From Euphorbia lathyris (Eukaryota; Streptophyta; Magnoliopsida; Malpighiales; Euphorbiaceae), in the NCBI RefSeq assembly GCF_963576675.1, contig NC_088913.1, positions 20,844,001-20,908,000 of the forward strand: a DNA stretch of 64,000 bases, given 5' to 3'. This document shows, piece by piece, positions 56,209-64,000 of this stretch. Both the position numbers and the translations under genes were made by a program. Position 1 is the stretch's first letter, and each line of letters starts with the position of its first letter. The notes beneath the pieces are model-generated. The model ran no database searches and was not told the origin of the DNA. It worked only from the letters and a program-made list of their open reading frames with translations.

Positions 56209-57751
56209 TTTTGCTAGTCCCGAGCAAAATTTCACTGAATTTATTCTTTAATCAATCTCTTTATAAATAGAATATATACCCATATATTCCTCTTTGAATT
56301 AGTTAAACCGAAAGATAAACTTTTCATGGTAAATTTATACGCAAGGTATCAAACTAGCTAGTATAAAAGAGATATATTACTCGTCTTGTATTTCAATTTT
56401 TATATTGAAGTATTTGGGACGGTGTAAGCACGCATGTTTTTGAATCTTTCGTCTCAAGGCATTTCTAAGCACAAAATTTCCTTTCCCAAACCTAAACTAT
56501 TACAAATATGGATTTAAGGACTTAGGTTTAATATATTTGCTTAGTTACGTCCAAGATAAGGGTGGTCTCGATCGTAACTTTATACGCATTTTATTTGCTT
56601 TCGTGTTCGTTTAAGAGGTACCGACCATGCCATGGGTGGACGCAATCGTTACTTAAAACTTTAAACACGTTTAATTTTGCTTTAATTTTTTAACGTTCCT
56701 TTCATACCTCGACCGTGATAAGGGTGGTCGCAATCGTGGCCAAAAGTAAACGATACTTAATTTTCTTCCCTTTCATACCTCGATTGTGATAAGGTTGGTC
56801 TCAATCGTGGCCAAAAGTTAAGAATACGACTACTTGATTTAATATGAAAATAAAATTGGGAAAGAAAAATAGCACATTCATCCTATATTGACTTGAAATT
56901 CAACATGTATTATGGCTAAAGTTTCCTTAAAAACTTCAATTGGTTTTTAATGTAAGACGAAAAATAATATCGAGCTAAAAAGCTAAAGTTATTAGTTCGA
57001 TTTATGCCTATAAACCTAATTGAAAATTGAAAATAAGATTTATATCTATCATGAATTCATGATATAAAATAGAGATTTGAAACTAAAGAAATTTCACTTA
57101 TATACATTTACTCGAGACGTTTTTGATAAAATCGTATCGGAGATTTGTAAAAATATTTGTAAAAATATAGCCCGTATAGAAATATTATTTCTATCAATAA
57201 TGATAACCTTAAAATATGCTTAACATTATTTTTGAAAGTTAAAGTGTTTGAAAACATATGAAATATTTTCTTTAACAAAAATTTATCCTTTATGAAAAAT
57301 TGCTATTATTTGTGAAAAAGTGTTGCATGTGAAAAAGTGTTGCAAAAAATGTTGCATTTTTTTTTGAAAAATTGTTGCATATTATACTTTACTTAAAATT
57401 GAATAACAACATGCATTTAAAAATAAATAGCATTCATTCTCATTCCTTGCATTCATTCGTACTTAAAAATAAAATGGATATGAAATACCTCCTCCCACAC
57501 TTAATTTGGACCATGTCCTCATTGGTGCAAAAAGCGATAAAACACGAAAAATAGTACGAAATAAACCATACGAATTAGAAATGAAAAATAGAATACCATA
57601 ACATTCAAACATTAATAATAAAGATAATTGTACGAAACATAAGTAAAAATATTGTACCAAACCGAATAAAACATAATAATAATAACGAAAATGAGTTAAA
57701 GAGAGAAACGATAAAACCTATCAAGGTGATGGTGGTGGAGAAGGCGTAGTC
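56209..57751 (-). other. Long 3' untranslated region of the Athila-type element
   Basis: About 1.5 kb between the last ORF and the polypurine tract, with no coding signal. Repeats of about 73-110 bp lie at 56545-56825, with cores such as GTGATAAGGGTGGTCGCAATC. Confidence 0.7.
56545..56825. repeat. Imperfect tandem repeats in the Athila 3' region
   Basis: Four diverged copies of AAGGGTGGTCGCAATCGTGG; the last two (from about 56701 and 56771), which include TTTCATACCTCGA and CCAAAAGT, are the most alike. Confidence 0.7.
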
Positions 57752-58957
57752 TCAACTCCTTGGCGTCGGAAGAAAGAGAGCATCCGGCGACGAGTAGACT
57801 TGCTCACGACTCAACGTAGTGATCCTTGAACTCATTTCGGCATTATTAGCAACGACTTCATCTAACCGCAAATTCATGTGACGGTTATGCTCGTTCATTT
57901 GTGTCAAAACACGTTGCCATCCAACTTGTTCTTCTTCATTTGGTTCCATGTTTGCTTGCTCGGTGGCATTAACATCAACATTCTCCTCTTCTTCTTCTTC
58001 TTCATCAAATTCCTCTTCATCCTCCTCATTATCATCTTGGGCACCTAAACCTTGAGAACCCGAGGCTTCACTACTCATCGTAGCAAAAACACGTCTCGTG
58101 CGATCCGTATAAGATATAAAAGCGGGTGGTCTCAACTTCTTCAATAAATTGGCCCTTTGAAGTGCGGTGAGATCCAATGATGGTAAACCAACATGAGGCA
58201 TATTTTGATAATCCGCTAATTCACCTCGAGCGCCCAAAACAATGCCGGTAATCAAATTACCCATAGGCACTTGCTTATTGCGGGACTTGGAAGCTCGAAC
58301 TAAATTAGTAAATATCATCTCAATAGTATCAATTGTCAAACCCTTAAAAATAGCATCAAACACAACCAAATCACGAACTTGCACTTTTGAACTTTCAACC
58401 CGACCAAATAAGGAGAATGATAAAAACTTGTGAAAGAAGAATACACAATCATCCTTAATTAGTTTACTAGATGTATTCTTTGGACTAAAAACATCTAAAC
58501 CGGTTAAAGAATTCCAAACCGTGTGTGAATCAAAAGGCTTTGGCTTTGAATAAAAATTTCGAGTAGGAAAACCAAACCAACGGTTCATGGCCGCATAATT
58601 AACATCATAACGAACTCCATCACTCCGAAAAGAGATAACTCCTTTCTTCTTGTCATAGGTTAGAGTAACCAAAAACTCAATAATATGCGTTTTAAGACTA
58701 GGAAAACGCATACTAGCAAATCGTTTCCAACCAAGAACGGTAAGAAATTCATCAATACGCTCGGTAAAAGAAAGTGTATGTACCGTATCGGTGTCAAGAA
58801 AAGGCATATCCACGAACTCTACGAGGACATTAGAAAACCGGCGATATTTGCGTCCTTCGGCTTCCGACGTGATATCGAACGGTGCTCCATATTGAACCCG
58901 TAATCTATTGATCTCGGTGGCCTTGGCTTTGTTTGCAACGGTCTTTTGTCTAGGCAT
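57752..58957 (-). CDS. Athila downstream ORF B: ATHILA ORF-1-like protein, intact (401 aa)
   Basis: An uninterrupted frame of 401 codons. Residues about 20-260 form the conserved domain: YGAPFDITSEAEGRKYRRF, then ERIDEFLTVLGWKRFASMRF, RYDVNYAAMNRWFGFPTRNF, FFFHKFLSFSLFGRVESSKV and MGNLITGIVLGARGE. This layout fits the ATHILA ORF-1 family (Pfam PF03078, named from memory of the family pattern). The C-terminus has an acidic run (about residues 305-335, mostly Glu and Asp) and then a likely coiled coil (QMNEHNRHMNLRLDEVVANN). I see no signal peptide or membrane segment, so nothing supports an envelope role. ORF A upstream is a diverged copy of the same protein. A TATA-like TATATATAT lies at 59162-59171, about 205 nt ahead of the start. 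Function unknown. Confidence 0.8.
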   Translation of the reverse strand: MPRQKTVANKAKATEINRLRVQYGAPFDITSEAEGRKYRRFSNVLVEFVDMPFLDTDTVHTLSFTERIDEFLTVLGWKRFASMRFPSLKTHIIEFLVTLTYDKKKGVISFRSDGVRYDVNYAAMNRWFGFPTRNFYSKPKPFDSHTVWNSLTGLDVFSPKNTSSKLIKDDCVFFFHKFLSFSLFGRVESSKVQVRDLVVFDAIFKGLTIDTIEMIFTNLVRASKSRNKQVPMGNLITGIVLGARGELADYQNMPHVGLPSLDLTALQRANLLKKLRPPAFISYTDRTRRVFATMSSEASGSQGLGAQDDNEEDEEEFDEEEEEEENVDVNATEQANMEPNEEEQVGWQRVLTQMNEHNRHMNLRLDEVVANNAEMSSRITTLSREQVYSSPDALFLPTPRS

Positions 58958-59278
58958 ATTGTTTTGGTTTGTGAAATTTGGGTGAAAATAGATGAAATTT
59001 GGGTGAAATAGGTGAAAATAATATGAAAGGATGAAAGTTAGAATGAAAGATAATGGTGGTGAATTGGGGAAGAAGATGAATAGGGTAAAAATTTATGGGG
59101 AAGATGAGTGAATCTTGTTATTGGGAAGAGAAAAGATGATTGATTGGTGTAAAAATAGGTGATATATATAGGTGTAAGTAATAGGTATTGATTAGGATAG
59201 TGGAATAGGGTAGTAAATAGAGTAGGAATAGGAAAAGATGGTGAAAATTTCGCCCAATCCCGCACCTACATGTCGCAA

Positions 59279-59313
59279 GTCGCGACTGAGATTTTCAAAA
59301 TCTCAGTCGCGAC
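59279..59313. repeat. Hairpin upstream of ORF B, matching the LTR hairpins
   Basis: GTCGCGACTGAGATTTT, one C, then the exact complement: a 17-bp stem with a 1-nt centre. The first 15 bases match both LTR hairpins. TCTCAACTGAGA direct repeats follow at about 59363 and 59382. Confidence 0.9.
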
Positions 59314-59719
59314 AGCAAGTAGGGAAGGGGCGAATTTTTGCTGAAAAAATTTTCCTCTGCTGTCTCAACTGAGAATTCGAAATCTCAACTGAGATTTTGA
59401 AAAATCTGGGTAAAAGTGGGACTGTTTTTGATGATTTTAACACTTCAAAACCAATTCCTCCGTGAAGTAAGTGACATTAATGTAAATATTAATCCCTGAA
59501 ACTGAGATAAACAAAACTAAAACATTAAATTAAAGGAAACCCAAAGATTGTTCCTTAAGAAAAAAGAAATAAACTAAAGAATTAATGCTCTTTTATTTAT
59601 CATTTGTAAACAATACCATAATATACATCTACATAGAAACATTATAAAAACATAATTTACAATCAAGCACTCATATATATAAAAAACAACAAACGGAAAC
59701 ACATAAAATATATATATCC

Positions 59720-60639
59720 CTAACTAAATGACAGACGACGTGCATTGGCCCTTTTAATCTTCGTTTGAACGAAGACTTGCCTCTTTGGTGCAGAAAGGAA
59801 TGTTGGACCAGAACGGAAAACTCGTTTGACAAGTCCCTCGTTCTCCAAGAACTCGTAGTCTAAAATCGGGTATGGTTCTGTATCAGTCCAAGGAACAGAA
59901 ATGGTTCCCTTGGTTCCTAAAATTATTCCACATATGATGTTGGCGAACCCAATCTTCCGTTTCTTAGAACGGGAAGCAGCAACTAACCCCTCCATCAAAA
60001 TCTTTGAGGAGTTAACTGAGTTGTCTCGCCCAACACATAAAGATCAGTATCTTTCACAATATTGCTACTGACTCGACCAAAAAGGCTGTGACAGAGGAAT
60101 TTGTGCAGATACAACATGGAATTAGAATTAATGGATTTGTTGAAGGCAAGACGTGGATTGAATCGCCTAAATCCTATTAGCATCCTCCATATGTCTCTAG
60201 AAGTCATATCCCTTCCAGGATGGTGTTGAGTTGTGTCTCGGGGTGGAAATCCAAACCAATTGTGAAGTTCTGGATAGCCAAAAGTAAATACCTTCCCCTC
60301 ACAATGAAAACTGAGACGAACACGTCTCTTGTTGACGAACCGAACTGTGGAGAAAAATTCCAGAACCCAATTTCCAATAATAGGAAATTTCATATGAACA
60401 AATTTTGACCAACTCAAATTAGTCAGATAGCGATCAATGTCTTCGCTTATCCCGAGTTCCTCGTTCAGAAACTCGTCCAGATACATCATGCCAAAGAACT
60501 GAGCATATCTGAATTGCATAAAACGTTTCCCCTCGTCATGGTTATAAATGGGAAACCATGCTCCATATCTATCGGAGATATCAACTTTCTCTTTTCGAGA
60601 AGAATTTTGTTTTTGAATGTTCTTCAAAGACTTAGTCAT
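59720..60639 (-). pseudogene. Athila downstream ORF A: diverged copy of ORF B, frameshifted
   Basis: The first frame runs from ATG at 60639 to a stop at 59995 (214 codons); a second frame continues 59998-59720 (92 codons). It shares with ORF B the order YGAWFPI, IDRYLTNLSWSKFVHMKFPI, VLEFFSTVRFV, LHNWFGFPPRDT, LHKFLCHSLFGRVSSNIV, SRSKKRK and GIILGTKG. It therefore covers the same domain but is shorter, lacking the acidic and coiled-coil tail. A single frame change near 60000 splits it. No membrane segment is visible. A TATA-like TTATATATTC lies at 60739-60749, about 100 nt ahead of the start, and ACTGAGATT motifs cluster at 60889-60958. Confidence 0.8.
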
Positions 60640-60884
60640 GTTTGTGATAGAAAAGAAAAATGAAGTCTGTAGGATTTGAGAACTTGAGAAAGAAATTTAG
60701 AAAGATGAAGTAAAATGGAAGAAGTCTGATCCTATATGAATATATAAGAACTATAAGTGAAAGGTTATGTCTGTTAGAAAGAAATAGGTGTCAAAGTGAT
60801 ACCTCTTCGATTTAACTGACATAAAATTTTGAAGAAAGAAGACTCTAATCACTTACAGTTATTTCAAATGTAAAAAGACAGAAA

Positions 60885-60962
60885 ATTTCTCAACTGAGAT
60901 TTTCGAAATCTCAACTGAGATTTCCAAATCCTGGAACATAGAAAATCTCAACTGAGATTTCT
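60885..60962. repeat. Cluster of CTCAACTGAGATTT motifs upstream of ORF A
   Basis: TCTCAACTGAGATTT occurs at about 60888, 60909 and 60946 as direct repeats. The same word occurs upstream of ORF B near 59363-59395. It shares ACTGAGATTT with the hairpins. Confidence 0.85.
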
Positions 60963-61197
60963 GCATATATAATTTCTAAATAACACTTAACACTTAATGA
61001 AAATTTCAAAACATGACTAAATTAAAATTTTAATGTGAATAAAACTCATTTGTACTTAATGATAAATATATAAAAATAAAAATTAAAGTAAATAAATTAA
61101 AAAGAAAACAATAAATTAAAAAGAAAACAAATAAATTAAAAAGAAAAAGAATGAAAATAAGAAAAGCTATAAATTAAAAACATAAAAATCAAAGAAA

Positions 61198-64000
61198 TTA
61201 ATTTTTATAAAATTTATCCACGGATTCAATTGCTTGAATAGGAGCTCCGTCGAAATAAATTTTGCAACGATTACCATTGACCTTAAATCGGTCGCCATTA
61301 GACTTTTCTAGCTCCAATGTTCCGTAATCAAATGTTTGAACAACCAAAAATAGTCCAGCCCATCTAGATTTTAGCTTACCTGGAAATAATTTTAATCTAG
61401 AATTAAAAAGTAAGACCTTATCTCCAACATTAAAGTTTTTAATTTTGATTTTGGCATCATGCCACTTTTTAATTTTCTCCTTATAAATGCTCGCATTTTC
61501 GTAGGACAAATAGCGTAATTCATCCAACTCGTTTAAGTCAAACAAACGCTTTTTCCCTGCGCTCTGCAAATCATAATTAAGGGTTTTTATAGCCCAATAT
61601 GCTTTATGTTCTAATTCAACCGGCAAATGACAAGCTTTACCATAGACTAATCTATAAGGTGTCATCCCGATAGGTGTTTTAAATGCAGTACGGTATGCCC
61701 ATAGTGCATCGTCAAGTTTATGTGCCCAGTCTCTTCTAGAAGACGAAACTGTTTTCTCAAGTATCCATTTGAGTTCTCTATTTGAAATTTCTGCTTGACC
61801 ATTCGTTTGAGGATGGTACGGTGTAGAGATACGATGGTGTACTCTATATTTTTTCATAAGTGACTCAAAAGCTCTATTTACGAAATGGGTACCACCGTCG
61901 CTTACCATAACTCTAGGAACTCCAAATCGACAGAATATTGAATTTAAAAACTTAACAACTACTTTAGAATCATTTGTCGGGGTTGCAATTTCTTCAACCC
62001 ACTTTGAAACATAATCTACGGCTACTAATATATAATTTTTGCCAGAAGAAAGAGGAAAAGGACCCATGAAATCAATTCCCCATACGTCGAAGATTTCAAC
62101 TTCCAATATGTTCTTAAGAGGCATCTCATCTCTCCTTCCTATATTCCCCGTTCTTTGACATTTATCACAGCGGAGAATAAATGAACGGACATCTTTAAAC
62201 AGAGTAGGCCAAAAGAATCTGCATTCAAGTATTCTAGCTGTTGTTTTGCTTACGCTATTATGACCTCCGTAAGCGCTAGCATGACATTCTATCATTATAG
62301 ATTCATGTTCAAACTCACTAACACATCTCCTAAATATTCCATCGCCGCATGTTTTGAACAAGAATGGATCTTCCCAAAAATATTTCTTAACTTCTGAAAA
62401 GAATTTCTTCTTTTGCTGGTAAGTCAATCCATCTGGCACAACATGTGCAGCTTAGTAGTTGGCTATATCCGCATACCATGGAGTTATGACACTTTGTAAT
62501 TGCATGAGATGTTCATCGTGGAAATCATCTCGAATGCCTGATGTTTCACCGATGGGACCGTTTTCATCCTCAAGTCTTGACAGATGATCGGCGACCAGGT
62601 TTTCAACTCCCTTTTTGTCTTTAATCTCAATGTCAAATTCTTGCAATAGTAAAACCCATCTAATAAGACGTGATTTTGCATCTTTCTTAGCAAATAAATA
62701 TCGTAAAGCTGCATGATCAGTATAAATAATAACTTTAGATCCTAACAAATAAGATCGGAACTTATCGCATGCAAAAACTACTGCTAACATTTCTTTTTCA
62801 GTTGTGGTGTAATTTAGTTGTGCACCGGACAATGTGTGACTCGCATAATATATAACATGAAGTTTCTTATCCTTCCTTTGACCTAATACACATCCTACAG
62901 CTAAGTCACTCGCATCACACATAATTTCGAAAGGTAGATTCCAATCGGGTTTTGATATTATTGGTGTACTGACTAAAGCCGTTTTCAAAGTATTGAAAGC
63001 TTGTAAACAATCTTTATTAAAATCAAAAGTTGAATCCTTCATAAGCAAATTAGTAAGTGGTTTGGAAATTACAGAAAAGTTCTTTATAAACCGTCTGTAA
63101 AAACCTGCATGACCTAAAAATGATCTTACTCCCTTAACAGTGGTTGGTGGGGGTAATTTTTCTATAACTGAAATCTTTGCTCTGTCCACTTCTAAACCTT
63201 TTTCAGAAATTTTATGACCTAAAACAATTCCTTCATCTACCATGAAATGACATTTTTCCCAATTTAAAACTAAATTCGTTTCCTCACATCTAGACAATAC
63301 TTTATCTAAGTTCTGTAAACATGCATTGAAAGAATCTCCATAAACTGAAAAATCATCCATGAAAACTTCCATTATGTCTTCAATGAAGTCATTAAATATT
63401 GCTGTCATACATCGTTGAAAAGTTGCTGGTGCATTACATAGACCAAAAGGCATTCTCCTATATGGAAATGTTCCGTAAGGACATGTGAAGGTTGTTTTGT
63501 CTTGGTCATCCGGGTAAATGTAAATTTGAAAGAATCCGGAATAACCGTCTAGAAAACAGTAAAATGCATGACCGGCTATCCTTTCGATCATTTGATCAAT
63601 GAAAGGTAGAGGAAAATGATATTTCCTGGTTGCTTTGTTTAGGTTCCTATAGTCTATACAAACCCTCCAACTAGTGGTGGTTCGTGTAGGTATAAGTTCA
63701 CCTTCATCATTTCTTACAACAGTTATGCCTCCCTTTTTAGGTACACAATGGATTGGACTAACCCATTCACTATCCGAGATCGGATAAATGATTCCATTGT
63801 CTAAAAGTTTAGTAATCTCATTTTTGACTACTTCCTTCATGTTCGGATTTAAGCGTCTTTGCCTATCCGCTTTAGGTGGCTTATCCTCTTCTAAGTGAAT
63901 TCTATGCATTACTATACTAGGATTAATTCCTTTTAAGTCTGAAATTTGCCATCCCATACTTCCTATCCTATTTCTAACAACATCTTTCAATTTTTCTTCT
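61198..64000 (-). pseudogene. Athila-type pol: reverse transcriptase, RNase H, integrase (one in-frame stop; start off the window)
   Basis: The frame is open at the right edge and runs to 61198, broken only by TAA at 62452-62454 between RNase H and integrase. RT shows [44 protein letters not shown] and the catalytic [10 protein letters not shown] near 63.35 kb. RNase H shows [22 protein letters not shown] and [12 protein letters not shown]. Integrase has an HHCC zinc finger ([12 protein letters not shown] then CDKCQRTG) and the D,D,E residues in [21 protein letters not shown] and [18 protein letters not shown]. The wording [11 protein letters not shown] with NILEVE just before is typical of Athila. 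Order RT-RNase H-integrase places it in Ty3/gypsy. These enzymes copy the RNA and insert the DNA in the nucleus. Confidence 0.9.

Larger units (their letters stand above)
54698..64000 (-). mobile_element. Athila-type Ty3/gypsy LTR retrotransposon, 3' part (continues past the window)
   Basis: The minus-strand order is pol (reverse transcriptase, RNase H, integrase), then two related downstream ORFs, a long 3' untranslated stretch, a polypurine tract and the LTR. This layout, with extra ORFs after integrase and the pol and integrase sequence style, fits the Athila lineage. gag, protease and the 5' LTR are off the right edge. pol has one in-frame stop and one downstream ORF is frameshifted, so this copy is unlikely to move on its own. 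Confidence 0.85.

Noticed and set aside
56545..56825. CRISPR-like array
   Set aside because: Diverged, unevenly spaced repeats in a plant retrotransposon; no unique spacers and no cas genes.
57752..58957. Envelope gene of an endogenous virus
   Set aside because: No signal peptide or membrane segment; the domain order fits the ATHILA ORF-1 type family instead.
59038..59265. 75-codon minus-strand frame ahead of ORF B
   Set aside because: Low-complexity, made of Phe, Tyr, Pro, Leu and Ser from a pyrimidine-rich leader; probably the untranslated leader of ORF B.

Overview
This is plant nuclear DNA, from a core eudicot judging by the families present. It is AT-rich, has spliced genes with GT-AG introns, and is dominated by plant-type transposable elements: LINEs with DUF4283 and zinc-knuckle ORF1s, an Athila-type Ty3/gypsy element, MULE, hAT, Harbinger and CACTA-type non-autonomous elements, and an Au-type SINE. 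I saw nothing bacterial, no CRISPR array, no rRNA, and no convincing free-standing tRNA gene. The species cannot be named from the sequence.

Layout. 1-6400: a nest of small DNA transposons, namely a CACTA end, a hAT MITE with an 8-bp target duplication, two MULE MITEs with perfect 9-bp duplications (one carrying a second MULE inside it, also with a perfect duplication), a Harbinger-like MITE and a near-perfect foldback, plus an O-methyltransferase pseudogene. 7038-8716: an intact six-exon TRAF-like (double MATH domain) gene. 8.9-14.4 kb: TIR elements and foldbacks. 14.4-20.3 kb: LINE-1. 20.6-23.7 kb: LINE-2, whose two halves point in opposite directions (twin priming). 24-26 kb: a MATH pseudogene fragment and a small unrecognised four-exon gene of about 60 codons. 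27.3-32.5 kb: LINE-3. 33.1-38.6 kb: LINE-4. 40.4-42.4 kb: a second TRAF-like gene with one frameshift, whose introns carry a SINE and part of a MULE MITE. 44.0-44.5 kb: a hAT MITE. 45.5-47.3 kb: an intact three-exon F-box/LRR gene. 49.7-54.7 kb: LINE-5, cut by the Athila LTR. 54.7-64.0 kb: the 3' part of an Athila-type element on the minus strand (pol, two related downstream ORFs, LTR), running off the right edge.

The host genes that look functional are one TRAF-like gene, one F-box/LRR gene and the small unrecognised gene. Both recognisable families bind proteins and are often found in protein-turnover pathways, but they are not an operon and nothing in the sequence links them. All the LINEs are broken by stops or frameshifts.

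The most unusual structure is in the Athila-type element. Two divergent copies of the same downstream ORF sit one after the other. Each lies below a TATA-like site and a cluster of ACTGAGATT motifs, and the same order (motif hairpins, then TATA) occurs in the LTR. That suggests a promoter-plus-ORF module that has been duplicated inside the element. Coordinates, splice sites and domain calls were read by eye and may be off by a base or two.
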